From Tannerellaceae bacterium (lineage in GTDB: Bacteria > Bacteroidota > Bacteroidia > Bacteroidales > Tannerellaceae): 27,002 nt of DNA. This document shows, one piece after another, positions 1 to 8,458 of this stretch (positions within the stretch are counted from its first letter, which is position 1; every line of letters starts with the position of its first letter). The notes under the pieces are model-generated. The model was not told the DNA's origin, searched no databases, and saw only the letters and a list, made by a program, of their open reading frames with translations. The translations under genes were made by a program, and so were the position numbers. Location of the stretch: NCBI GenBank assembly GCA_031276545.1, contig JAISMW010000079.1, forward strand, positions 1 through 27,002. The letters run 5' to 3'.

Positions 1-977
1 GAGACGGTTTTACAATGCATAACTCAAAAGAACAGTTAATAAACACGATAAACGAATTTGTTTCTTTGGACAATGAAAACGCTCGCAGTCGTTTTAATTT
101 GGGAAAAGACACCGATTGGGTTTTGTCAAAAGCAAAGGCGGACTTAACCAAAAATCCTGATTTTAATAAAATTACAAAAATAAATTATCGACCATTTGAT
201 ATTCGCTATACCTATTATTCAAACAAGAAAGGTTTTCATGCAAGACCGGTTTATGAAGTGATGCAACATTTTTTGAAAGGGGAAAACATTGGATTAATAA
301 CCTGCCGTCAACAAAGCACATTTGATTTTCAGCACGTTTTTATTTGTAAACATATTGCAGATATGTGTGCAATTTCTTCACAAACAAAAGAAGCCGGTTA
401 TATCTTCCCTCTCTATCTTTACCACGACAATTTCGATCAAACGGAAAAGGTTGCTAATATGAACGCGGCAAACCTGAGTGCTTTTGAAAACCGCATTGGT
501 TTCGTTCCCGCACCCGAACAAATCTTCGATTACATTTATGCAGTTCTTCATTCTCCCGCATATCGCGAACGTTATAAAGAATTTCTAAAAATAGATTTTC
601 CCAGTATCCCCTATCCCGAAAATGCCGAACAATTTAGGAGTTTGGCAAGCTTTGGCGAGCGGTTGCGGAAATTGCATTTAATGGATAATACAGAACCGGA
701 GGCAAATGTGGCAAATTTCCCTGTTCAAGGTACAAACGAAATAGAAAAGCCGGAATATATTGAAAGCAGGGTTTTTATTAATCCCACTCAGTATTTCGAC
801 CATGTCCCAAAATCGGCTTGGGAATTTTACATTGGTGGCTACCAGCCCGCCCAAAAATGGCTGAAAGATCGCAAAGGCAGGAAACTCGGTTTTGACGATG
901 TACGGCATTATCAGCGGATTATTGCCGTTTTGGTAGAAACGGAAAAGATTATGAGGGAGATAGATGTAATTTCGTGA
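1..977 (+). CDS. Type ISP restriction-modification enzyme, C-terminal part (partial at window start)
   Basis: The reading frame is open to the left edge of the window (DGFT precedes the first Met), so this is the 3' end of a longer gene and Met at 15 is probably internal. About 320 residues are visible. They match the target-recognition/C-terminal region of type ISP (LlaGI-like) single-chain restriction-modification enzymes: NYRPFDIRYTYYSNKKGFHARP near residue 60, a stretch around ITCRQQS, then IFDYIYAVLHSPAYRERY and IDFPSIPYP near residues 170-200, and a terminal RHYQRIIAVLVETEKIMREID. In this family the upstream part holds nuclease, helicase and N6-adenine methyltransferase domains, which lie outside the window, so activity cannot be judged here. 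The base composition is clearly more AT-rich than the genes from 2 kb onward, which fits horizontal acquisition. The family call rests on remembered motifs. Confidence 0.8.
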   Translation, partial: DGFTMHNSKEQLINTINEFVSLDNENARSRFNLGKDTDWVLSKAKADLTKNPDFNKITKINYRPFDIRYTYYSNKKGFHARPVYEVMQHFLKGENIGLITCRQQSTFDFQHVFICKHIADMCAISSQTKEAGYIFPLYLYHDNFDQTEKVANMNAANLSAFENRIGFVPAPEQIFDYIYAVLHSPAYRERYKEFLKIDFPSIPYPENAEQFRSLASFGERLRKLHLMDNTEPEANVANFPVQGTNEIEKPEYIESRVFINPTQYFDHVPKSAWEFYIGGYQPAQKWLKDRKGRKLGFDDVRHYQRIIAVLVETEKIMREIDVIS

Positions 978-995
978 AATTTCAAATAAAGTAGT

Positions 996-1161
996 ATGCC
1001 CGAACAACAAAATAATAGAATACAAGTCCCCATGGCACGACGATTACCTGAAATGGATATGCGGCTTTGCCAGTGCGCAAGGTGGACGGATTTATATCGG
1101 CAAGGACGATAAAACAGGAACCAATATAGATGCCAAATATGAAATCAACAATGTCGGATAA
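996..1161 (+). pseudogene. Truncated, frameshifted AlbA_2/Schlafen-type ATP-binding protein relict
   Basis: The first ATG at 996 reads MPEQQ, then the frame is lost. One base further the frame reads IEYKSPWHDDYLKWICGFAS followed by AQGGRIYIGKDD, ending at TAA 1159-1161. This is the conserved N-terminus of the AlbA_2 (Schlafen/AAA_4) putative DNA-binding domain of transcriptional regulators or ATP-binding proteins. Removing one base within about 1008-1014 would join MPEQQ to IEYKS. Only about 55 residues remain of a family usually several hundred residues long. The rest is gone, and a 13-bp direct repeat (AATGTCGGATAAG) lies at the break. It starts 19 nt after the type ISP stop codon, and such proteins often accompany restriction-modification loci. 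It is therefore a decayed defence-locus gene. Confidence 0.75.
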
Positions 1162-1344
1162 GTCGGGTAAATGTCGGATAAGGTTTGCGTATTCCCTAAA
1201 TACTATTTACCTCTGTCCCATTGTTTATTGAAACGGTGCAAAAGGCTGACATTCAAAGAAAACCCAATATAGGGTAAATCGTTGACTGGATTTTCGGACT
1301 TTATTAAGCTGTTGAATAATTGGCGGTTTATCTTCCATCCATCC

Positions 1345-1555
1345 TGCTATCACGTCGCGATTCGCCCTTTCTGATTTTCTGAAAGCAGGAATCACGTCGT
1401 GATTCATCCTTTCTGATTTTCTGAAAACAGGAATCACGTCGTGATTCATCCTTTCTGATTTTCTGAAAGCAGGAATCACGTCGTGGTTCATCCTTTCTGA
1501 TTTTCTGAAAGTGGGAATCACGTCGTGGTTCATCCTTTCTGATTTTCTGAAAGCA
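1345..1555. repeat. Tandem array 1: five 42-bp units with a 15-nt interrupted palindrome
   Basis: The core CACGTCG starts at 1351, 1393, 1435, 1477 and 1519, exactly 42 bp apart. The second motif CTTTCTGATTTTCTGAAA starts at 1367, 1409, 1451, 1493 and 1535. Each unit holds two inverted elements: AATCACG-T-CGTGATT (perfect in units 2 and 3, one or two changes in the others) and CTTTC-N9-GAAAG. The array lies between the decayed AlbA gene and the susC promoter. The minus strand is open through it because 42 is a multiple of three, but there is no sign of a real gene: no known domain and only the repeat plus a short tail. Confidence 0.95.
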
Positions 1556-1556
1556 T

Positions 1557-1963
1557 GAGTTTTCATTAAAATGTAGCAGTATTCATTTCATGTTACACTT
1601 GTTTTATGTGACAGCATTTATTTCATGTTACACATATTCTGTTTTACATCTGAAAACATCTCAAATGGAAGCGGGGGCGATTGCTTCGCAATTGTTGCAG
1701 AATGAGCGTGTTCTCTTTCTTCCCTGCCGGCGCTTGCAGGTACCGGACAGGGGAACTGTACCGGAAAAACGGGGATGGTGAGGGGGGGAGATGTTGCAGG
1801 AAAACGTTCGTTTAATTGTCGCACAAATATAGCACAATTGATCCAATTTTCCCCTATAGAACACAGCATATTACGTTTTTGCGGCATTGTGTAGTTTAAA
1901 CGAAGGTTTTTGTGCAACGTCTTGAAAACGCACAAATGAAATGACAGAGCGCTGATAATGAGG
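1557..1963. other. Non-coding stretch between array 1 and the susC promoter
   Basis: No convincing gene is seen. An 18-bp near-repeat (ATTCATTTCATGTTACAC / ATTTATTTCATGTTACAC) occurs at about 1582 and 1617, separated by an imperfect inverted sequence. Short open frames on both strands (60-105 codons) lack recognisable protein character and overlap one another. Confidence 0.5.
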
Positions 1964-1987
1964 TTGCAATAAACATGTATAACTTTA
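1964..1987 (+). promoter_or_regulatory. Probable promoter of susC-susD
   Basis: TTG at 1964-1966 and TAACTTTA at 1980-1987 resemble the Bacteroidetes -33/-7 elements, with the last base differing from TAnnTTTG. This would give a leader of about 125 nt before the susC ATG at 2121. Confidence 0.5.
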
Positions 1988-2025
1988 AATGTATTGCCTA
2001 TGGAACACTAAAAATCAATGCCACC

Positions 2026-2068
2026 GCCTGTCGGGCGCCCGGGTGACGGATGCCGTCCAGTGACAGGC
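2026..2068 (+). promoter_or_regulatory. Structured susC 5' leader
   Basis: GCCTGTC (2026-2032) can pair with GACAGGC (2062-2068), enclosing GACGG (2045-2049) and CCGTC (2053-2057) with a 3-nt loop, plus the GC-rich palindrome GGGCGCCC. The stems lie in the predicted untranslated leader of susC, 53 nt before the start codon. No known riboswitch class is recognised. Confidence 0.4.
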
Positions 2069-2120
2069 CTGAAATGTAACATGTAACTTTTTTTTCAATT
2101 AATCTTAAACTCATCTGGAG

Positions 2121-5100
2121 ATGAAAAACAAACAAAAAATTAATTCAGCGAAGAGAAACGCATACTCTTCCAATGGAAAAGCCTCTTTTATTTCACTGAC
2201 GCTTTTTCTCTTTTTATTTCTGATTCCCGGTTCTTTTCCGATGCAGGCCAACGGGCTTGCGGCGGCGGTTCCCGACCGGCCGCAGAGCGGAAGAACAATC
2301 AGCGGCACGGTGGTGGACGAAGCCGGCGAGGCGCTGATTGGGGTAAATATTCAAGTGAGAGGAACCTCCTCCGGAACCGTTACCGACATAGATGGACGCT
2401 TCTCCGTCTCTGCGTCGGCAGGCGCCACTGTCCTTCAGGTTTCATACATAGGATATAGGCCTCAAAATGTAACAGTCACCGGCGATCAGCCGTTGCGGAT
2501 TGTGATGAAAGAGGATGCTCAAAACCTGGAAGAAGTGGTGGTGGTAGGATACGGTATCCAGCGCAAAAGCGACCTGACGGGATCGGTCAGCAAGGTGACC
2601 GCCGAAGAGTTTCGGAACACGCCTGTAACGGGTGTTGAAATGGCTCTCCAGGGACGTGCCGCCGGGGTGATGATTATGTCCCAGAGCGGCGCTCCGGGTT
2701 CGGGAACATCCATCCGGGTGCGCGGAGTCGGTTCGGTAAACGACGCCAACGACCCGCTGTATGTGGTAGACGGTATTCCGGTGAGGGATATAAACTTCCT
2801 AAGCCCGTCGGACATCTCTTCCATCGAGATCCTGAAGGATGCTTCGGCCACGGCCATCTACGGTTCGCGTGCATCCAACGGGGTGGTGCTGATAACCACC
2901 CTGCGCGGCAACGGCGAAGGGGATGCTATCCGTACACGCGTGAAATTCGACGCCTACTACGGTGTGCAGAATGCCATCAACGTGCCGGACATACTGGATG
3001 CGGAAGGTTTTATCACCTACAATAAAATTGCATACCGCGACAATCCCGACGGATTCAACACGGACTTCAGGGATATGAACGCCATGCTGGATGTGGTGGA
3101 AAAAGTAACCGGAAGCCGGCAAGGCACCAACTGGTGGGACAAAGTGTTTCAGCAGGGGGAAATCCAGAACTACAGCCTGAACGTGAGTGGCGGTAACAAG
3201 AAAATATCCTATATGTCGAGCGCCACGTATTTCGACAATAAGGGAATCGTTTCCTTTTCAGGTTTCGACCGCCTGACGCTAAGGCAAAACGTGGATCTGA
3301 ATATATCCGAAAGGGTGAAGCTTACCACCAATCTGAGCGTAACGCATACAAACAGAAATCGGATTACCGAGAATGAACTGGAGAACGGCGTGGTCTTCGG
3401 CGCCATTACGTACGACCCCACCACGCCGGTTTACCGGGGAGGCTATCAAGGTATCCCCGGCTGGGAAGACCGTTTGCTCAACTACGATCCGAACGACGAG
3501 TTTGCCGTGTTCGGAACAGGAAAATACACCAACAAGACGCAACCCTACGCCACCGCCTACCGGTCGGGGAAGCTGAGGAACGAAGAAGGACTCAGTCTGG
3601 TGGGAAACGTCGTGCTGGATATCAAAATACTGCCGTGGCTGATCTTCAAGAGCAATCTGGGGGTAGACCGTAGAGGCATCATCAACGACGAGTTCACCCC
3701 CAAGTACTATCTGGACCCGGATGAAAAGTCCGACAACAACACCCTCATGAAGCGGCAGCGCCATTACAACAGTTGGGCGTTTGAAAATACCGTCAGCGCA
3801 ACCCGGAAGTTTGGAGACCACAGCCTCTCGGCCGTAGCAGGGGTTACAATGGAAGGATGGGACAATACCGACTTCCGGGCGTCCCGGCAGGGACTGCCCG
3901 GTAATTCACCAGACATGTGGGTGCTCAATGCCGGTACGTTCAATCAAACCAACGAAGGCTCCCACGACCATCGCTCCATGATGTCGTACCTGGCGCGCGT
4001 GAATTACGGATATGCGGACAAATACCTGATTACGGCATCCGTGCGCGCCGACGGCAGCTCCAAGTTCCTGAAAGAAAACCGGTGGGCTTCCTTCCCCTCC
4101 GTTTCTGTCGGTTGGCGTTTGTCGCAGGAACAATTCTTCCAAAACATCGAACAAAGCTTGATTTCAAACATCAAAGTAAGAGCCGGCTGGGGACAGATTG
4201 GGAACCAGATGGGACTGGGAAACAACGACTATATCAATACCATCACGGGCGACAATGCCCGCAAGTATGTGTTCGGACAGAATAAGACGCAATACACCGG
4301 CTATTCTCCCGACGGTATAGGCAATCCGCAAATCCAGTGGGAAACGTCCGAACAAACGAACCTGGGATTGGACATCGCTCTATGGGACGGCAAACTAAGC
4401 GCTACGCTGGACTATTTCCTCAAGAACACCAACGACATGCTGGTTCGCGTCCCCCTGCCACGATACATGGGACTGGGACTTGGAGGAAACAGCCGCGACC
4501 CGTGGGCAAACCAGGGTTCCATCCGGAACGAGGGCTTTGAAATGCAACTGACCTGGATCGACAAGCCGAAAAAGGATTTTAATTATACCGTCAGCGGCAA
4601 CCTGACAACGGTCAGGAACGAAGTGACCAGCCTGGGCGACAGCGGACCGATGCCGGGAGGAAACGAACGCATCGGCGACGTGACCCTTACCCGGGTAGGA
4701 TGGCCTATCGGATCGTTCTACGGATGGGAAGTAGAGGGCGTATTCCAGAGTCAGGAACAGATTGACCGATCCCACATGGCAGACCGCAATCCGCGTCCGG
4801 GCGACCTGATATTTAAGGATCAGGACGGCGACGGATTGCTGACGGACGACGACCGGGTGAACCTGGGCAACCCCTTCCCTACCCTGGGCTTCGGGCTGAA
4901 TGTGGCGGCACAGTACAGGAACTTTGATCTGACGCTCTTCTTCCAGGGACAGACAGGCAACACGATTTTCCGCATATTCAAATACTACACCCATCAGAAA
5001 ACCGGTTACTTCAACACCTACAGGGAAGTGCTCGACGAAGCCTGGCGCGCTCCGGGCACCTTAAGCCCCGACGATACGGGTAATCCCTCGAATACGGAAT

Positions 5101-5408
5101 TTCAGATACATTACGACCCGCGGCTGAACACAAAAGCATCCAGCTACTATACGGAAGACGGCTCGTACGTGCGCCTGAAAAACCTGCAAATAGGATACAA
5201 TTTGCCCAAGAAATGGTTGGCGCCGGCTCACATCGGCAGCCTGCGCCTGTACGTAGGCGCTCAAAACCTGTTTACGCTCACCAAATCGAAGGTATTAGAC
5301 CCCGAAATGGCAGGCAACAACAACGGGAATCCGAGAGACTTCGGTATCGACCGTTCCAATTATCCGCAGTCGAGAACCTTTATGGTGGGTTTAGGTCTTA
5401 CGCTTTAA
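2121..5408 (+). CDS. SusC/RagA-type TonB-dependent outer membrane transporter
   Basis: A 1095-residue outer membrane nutrient transporter that works with the SusD-like lipoprotein encoded 24 bp downstream and is powered by TonB. The start at 2121 gives a basic N-terminus and a hydrophobic signal segment (about residues 25-45). Residues about 58-130 form the carboxypeptidase-like regulatory domain (ISGTVVDEAGEALIGVNIQV, then GTVTDIDGRFSV). This is followed by the typical SusC TonB box/plug entry LEEVVVVGYGIQRKSDLTGS and the plug hallmark DPLYVVDGIP near residue 215. The remainder is the beta-barrel, ending in an outer-membrane-type aromatic C-terminus (SRTFMVGLGLTL). Length is normal for the family. 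No glycosidase, sulfatase, protease, hybrid two-component or sigma/anti-sigma gene adjoins the pair, so the substrate cannot be inferred. Confidence 0.95.
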   Translation: MKNKQKINSAKRNAYSSNGKASFISLTLFLFLFLIPGSFPMQANGLAAAVPDRPQSGRTISGTVVDEAGEALIGVNIQVRGTSSGTVTDIDGRFSVSASAGATVLQVSYIGYRPQNVTVTGDQPLRIVMKEDAQNLEEVVVVGYGIQRKSDLTGSVSKVTAEEFRNTPVTGVEMALQGRAAGVMIMSQSGAPGSGTSIRVRGVGSVNDANDPLYVVDGIPVRDINFLSPSDISSIEILKDASATAIYGSRASNGVVLITTLRGNGEGDAIRTRVKFDAYYGVQNAINVPDILDAEGFITYNKIAYRDNPDGFNTDFRDMNAMLDVVEKVTGSRQGTNWWDKVFQQGEIQNYSLNVSGGNKKISYMSSATYFDNKGIVSFSGFDRLTLRQNVDLNISERVKLTTNLSVTHTNRNRITENELENGVVFGAITYDPTTPVYRGGYQGIPGWEDRLLNYDPNDEFAVFGTGKYTNKTQPYATAYRSGKLRNEEGLSLVGNVVLDIKILPWLIFKSNLGVDRRGIINDEFTPKYYLDPDEKSDNNTLMKRQRHYNSWAFENTVSATRKFGDHSLSAVAGVTMEGWDNTDFRASRQGLPGNSPDMWVLNAGTFNQTNEGSHDHRSMMSYLARVNYGYADKYLITASVRADGSSKFLKENRWASFPSVSVGWRLSQEQFFQNIEQSLISNIKVRAGWGQIGNQMGLGNNDYINTITGDNARKYVFGQNKTQYTGYSPDGIGNPQIQWETSEQTNLGLDIALWDGKLSATLDYFLKNTNDMLVRVPLPRYMGLGLGGNSRDPWANQGSIRNEGFEMQLTWIDKPKKDFNYTVSGNLTTVRNEVTSLGDSGPMPGGNERIGDVTLTRVGWPIGSFYGWEVEGVFQSQEQIDRSHMADRNPRPGDLIFKDQDGDGLLTDDDRVNLGNPFPTLGFGLNVAAQYRNFDLTLFFQGQTGNTIFRIFKYYTHQKTGYFNTYREVLDEAWRAPGTLSPDDTGNPSNTEFQIHYDPRLNTKASSYYTEDGSYVRLKNLQIGYNLPKKWLAPAHIGSLRLYVGAQNLFTLTKSKVLDPEMAGNNNGNPRDFGIDRSNYPQSRTFMVGLGLTL

Positions 5409-5432
5409 TCACTTAAAAAAGAACATTGAGTC

Positions 5433-7037
5433 ATGAAAAAGTATTATCATATATGTTTAGTTTGCGTCGCATGTCTGCTCTCCGGATGCGGAGAAGAGTT
5501 TCTGGACAAGCCGCCCTTCGGTATCTTAACCGACGATACCTATTACCAGACGGAAGCCGACGCTTTTACCGCGCTCACCGCCATATACAGCTACCTCGGA
5601 GGCGATAACAACGATATGGAGTTTGTGGGATACGAGTTGGGAGATATGACTTCCGACGACGCCTGGAAGGGAGGAGAAAGCGACAACGACCGTCCGTTTG
5701 TCAACGACCTGGCCTTTTTCCGCGCCATGTCCAACAACCAGGACATAGAAGGATGGTGGAGGAACAACTACCAAGGTATTTTCCGCGTAAACACCCTCCT
5801 GGAGCGTTTGCCGAATATCTCCTTCACCAACGAAGCCCTGAAAGCACGCTACGAAGGCGAAGCGCGCTTCATCCGGGCCTACCTCTATCTGAACCTGGTC
5901 AGGATCTACGGCGACATCCCCTTGGTAGACAAAAGACTGACCTACCCGATTGACGAATACATCATCCCCCGTACGCCGGCAGCCCAGGTACACGAATTTA
6001 TACGCAAAGAGCTGAAAGAAATAGCCGGCGCCGTCCCTCCGAAAAGCGAGATGAACCTGACGAACGAATGGGGACGGGTAAGCCGAGGCGCAGTCTATGC
6101 CCTGCTGGCACGTACCGAACTGTATTTCGGCGCCTATGCCGAAGCGCGCGACGCCGCCAAATGGGTGATCGATTCGGGCGACTATTCACTGGAACCGCAA
6201 TTCGGAGACCTGTTCTTCCGCAACGACCTGATAAGCGATGAATCCATCTTTGAAGTACTCCACAAGAATACCGACGGAAACGGAGACGACACGATTCTTC
6301 CCACCTATTATCGCAGTAGAGGCTGCGGCGGATGGGGATTTCTTTGTCCCACGAAAAGCCTGGTGGAAGAGTTTGAAGTCGGCGACCCGCGCCTGCTCTA
6401 TACAGTGACAGAAACCGGCGACCGCTTCCCGCGCAAAAACGGAACGGCCGAAGTGCAGAATCATACAGGATATACCAGCGGAGACGGCTACCATTCGAGG
6501 AAGATGTTCTATCCCGAACTCCGCCGTGCCAATAGAAGCCAGATGGATTTGAATCTGAAGAAAATCCGTTATGCCGACGTACTGCTGATGTATGCCGAAA
6601 GCCTGGTGGAATCGGGCGGAGACCTGGCCGAAGCCTGCCGCTACATCAATATGGTGAGAGAACGGGCTCGCAATACGTACAAATACGACCCCGAAGCATT
6701 TGGAGAAACAGAGAGCGAAAAGCTGGAAAGCCGTACAACCAAAATTGACCCCGACGCTTCCATTCCGGACGTTCAAGCCGTCAGCGTGGAAGAGGTAAGG
6801 GCTGCCGTGCGCCACGAACGGAGGGTGGAGCTGGCCACCGAAGGACTCCGCTTCTACGACCTGAAACGCTGGGGATGGGAATATGCCAAACCGCGCATCG
6901 AAAAAGCAAGAAGAAGCCTCGATTCCTATAAGAACTGGGAACTTCCCCAGCCCGAACTGCGCCTGAAAACCTACCCGGTTCCGCAAACGGAGATAGACCG
7001 TACCGGCGGCGTAATCACACAGAACCCCGGCTGGTAA
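5433..7037 (+). CDS. SusD/RagB-type substrate-binding lipoprotein
   Basis: A 534-residue surface lipoprotein that caps the SusC channel and binds substrate. The signal peptide ends in the lipobox LLSGC with Cys19 as the lipidation site, followed by GEEFLDKPPFG, the usual SusD start. The N-terminal region (ALTAIYSYLGG, then WWRNNYQGIFRVNTLLERLP) and the alpha-helical RYEGEARFIRAYLYLNLVRIYGDIPLV segment are classic SusD-like features. The C-terminal part has the SusD helix KIRYADVLLMYAESLVE and the motif RHERRVELATEGLRFYDLKRW. The gene lies 24 bp after susC in the same direction and is surely co-transcribed. A strong hairpin follows the stop. The substrate is unknown. Confidence 0.95.
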   Translation: MKKYYHICLVCVACLLSGCGEEFLDKPPFGILTDDTYYQTEADAFTALTAIYSYLGGDNNDMEFVGYELGDMTSDDAWKGGESDNDRPFVNDLAFFRAMSNNQDIEGWWRNNYQGIFRVNTLLERLPNISFTNEALKARYEGEARFIRAYLYLNLVRIYGDIPLVDKRLTYPIDEYIIPRTPAAQVHEFIRKELKEIAGAVPPKSEMNLTNEWGRVSRGAVYALLARTELYFGAYAEARDAAKWVIDSGDYSLEPQFGDLFFRNDLISDESIFEVLHKNTDGNGDDTILPTYYRSRGCGGWGFLCPTKSLVEEFEVGDPRLLYTVTETGDRFPRKNGTAEVQNHTGYTSGDGYHSRKMFYPELRRANRSQMDLNLKKIRYADVLLMYAESLVESGGDLAEACRYINMVRERARNTYKYDPEAFGETESEKLESRTTKIDPDASIPDVQAVSVEEVRAAVRHERRVELATEGLRFYDLKRWGWEYAKPRIEKARRSLDSYKNWELPQPELRLKTYPVPQTEIDRTGGVITQNPGW

Positions 7038-7057
7038 ACAAACGCCGACCCGGCCTT

Positions 7058-7095
7058 CCGACGTTTTTCCGGCAGTTGCCGGAAAAACGTGTCGG
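7058..7095 (+). terminator. Strong hairpin ending the susC-susD unit
   Basis: ACGTTTTTCCGGCA (7061-7074) pairs perfectly with TGCCGGAAAAACGT (7077-7090). The stem can extend through CCG/CGG with a small bulge to 7058-7095. It lies 20 nt after the SusD stop. No long T-run follows on the plus strand, so an intrinsic terminator is likely but not certain. Confidence 0.6.
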
Positions 7096-7158
7096 ACTGC
7101 AATCTGCTTTGTCCTGACAGCCGGACAGTTCCAATTCCCGGAGATACGGGGATTTGAC

Positions 7159-7166
7159 TACCTTTG
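7159..7166 (+). promoter_or_regulatory. -7 promoter element of lpxB
   Basis: TACCTTTG matches the Bacteroidetes -7 consensus TAnnTTTG and lies 31 nt before the lpxB ATG at 7198. No clear -33 element is seen. Confidence 0.55.
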
Positions 7167-7197
7167 CAAGGTATTTACTGATACCCGATTATACAAG

Positions 7198-8352
7198 ATG
7201 AAATATTACCTGATTGCCGGAGAGGCTTCCGGAGACTTGCATGCTTCCAGCCTGATGGAGGAGTTGAAGAAAGTGGATACAGAGGCCGATTTCCGCTTTC
7301 TGGGAGGCGACCTGATGCAGGCCGCAGGAGGGCGGCTGGTGAAACATTACCGCGAGATGGCCTTCATGGGCGTCGTCCCCGTGCTGCTTCACCTGCCCGC
7401 CATCCTTCGCAATATGCAGATTTGCCGCGAAGACATTCGCCGCTATGCCCCCGACGTGGTCATATTGATAGACTATCCGGGATTCAACCTCAAGATAGCC
7501 AAATACGTGAAAACACAGTTGAAACTCCCGGTCTGTTACTACATCTCCCCCAAGATCTGGGCCTGGAAGCAATACCGCATCAAGGCTTTCCGCCGGTATG
7601 TAGACCGCATGTTCTGCATCCTTCCTTTTGAAGAAGATTTTTACCGCAAGCTCGATTATCCGGTAGACTACGTGGGGAATCCTTCCGTCGATTCGGTAGC
7701 CCGGTACAAAGAAGAATCATCCCGTCTGCCCGACACCTTCCTGCAGGACGAAGGGCTTGCTCCCGGCCTCCCTGTCCTGGCCTTGCTTGCCGGTAGCCGC
7801 CGGCAGGAAATAAAAGACAATCTGCCCGTCATGCTGGAGGTGGCCGCCGCCTTCCCCGGCCATCAGGCAGTCATTGCCGGAGCGCCCGGAATAGAGAAGG
7901 CATATTACGGCACATTCATCCGAAACCATCCCGCCAGGATTGTCTTCGGGAAGACCTATCCCCTGCTTCAGCACAGCACGGCCGCCCTGGTTACATCGGG
8001 TACGGCGACACTGGAAACCGCCCTTTTCCGCGTACCCCAGGCAGTATGTTACTACACGCCGCTGGCGAAACTGTCGGGCTTTGTCTTCCGCCGCTTTTTC
8101 CATACCCCCTATATTTCGCTTGTCAACCTGATTGCCGGCAAGGAAGTGGTACAGGAGCTGTTTGCCGACCGTTTCTCCCAAAAAGCGATTCATGCAGAAC
8201 TGGAACGCATCCTTCACGACCCGTCCTACCGCGCCCGCATGTTAAGCGGCTACGACGAAGTGATCCGTATTCTGGGCGAACCCGGCGCCGCACAGCGCGT
8301 TGCCCGGCATATTGAACGTCGCTCCGCTACGCTTAAAAGCGTCGCTCTTTAA
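7198..8352 (+). CDS. lpxB: Lipid-A-disaccharide synthase
   Basis: A 384-residue GT19 glycosyltransferase that joins UDP-2,3-diacylglucosamine and lipid X to form the lipid A disaccharide at the inner membrane. The N-terminus YYLIAGEASGDLHASSLMEEL is the family signature. It is followed by FLGGDLMQAAGG, the hydrophobic membrane-associated segment MAFMGVVPVLLHLPAIL (about residues 57-73), VILIDYPGFNLKIAKYVK, and YYISPKIWAWKQYR. The C-terminal half holds LALLAGSRRQEIKDNLPVML and the nucleotide-binding stretch ALVTSGTATLETALF. Length is normal. surE, a frequent partner of lpxB in Bacteroidetes, is not next to it here. The gene has its own promoter after the susD terminator and is followed by tandem array 2. 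Confidence 0.97.
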   Translation: MKYYLIAGEASGDLHASSLMEELKKVDTEADFRFLGGDLMQAAGGRLVKHYREMAFMGVVPVLLHLPAILRNMQICREDIRRYAPDVVILIDYPGFNLKIAKYVKTQLKLPVCYYISPKIWAWKQYRIKAFRRYVDRMFCILPFEEDFYRKLDYPVDYVGNPSVDSVARYKEESSRLPDTFLQDEGLAPGLPVLALLAGSRRQEIKDNLPVMLEVAAAFPGHQAVIAGAPGIEKAYYGTFIRNHPARIVFGKTYPLLQHSTAALVTSGTATLETALFRVPQAVCYYTPLAKLSGFVFRRFFHTPYISLVNLIAGKEVVQELFADRFSQKAIHAELERILHDPSYRARMLSGYDEVIRILGEPGAAQRVARHIERRSATLKSVAL

Positions 8353-8403
8353 GGCCCATAGCTGCTCCTTAAGTAAACGATATAGAGTTCCCTTTACTGA
8401 ATT

Positions 8404-8422
8404 AACGTGAGTTCGACGTAAG
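8404..8422 (+). repeat. Left 19-bp border inverted repeat of array 2
   Basis: AACGTGAGTTCGACGTAAG here is the exact reverse complement of 8906-8924. With the following ten bases it also matches, in 26 of 29 positions, the minus strand at 14637-14665 beside array 3. Confidence 0.95.
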
Positions 8423-8458
8423 GAAAAGGCGAAAATACTGGGAGGGACAGGCTATCAG

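Noticed and set aside
1225..1566. 113-residue repeat protein on the minus strand of array 1
   Set aside because: It consists of the translated 14-residue repeat plus a short tail, with no recognised domain; better explained as a non-coding array.
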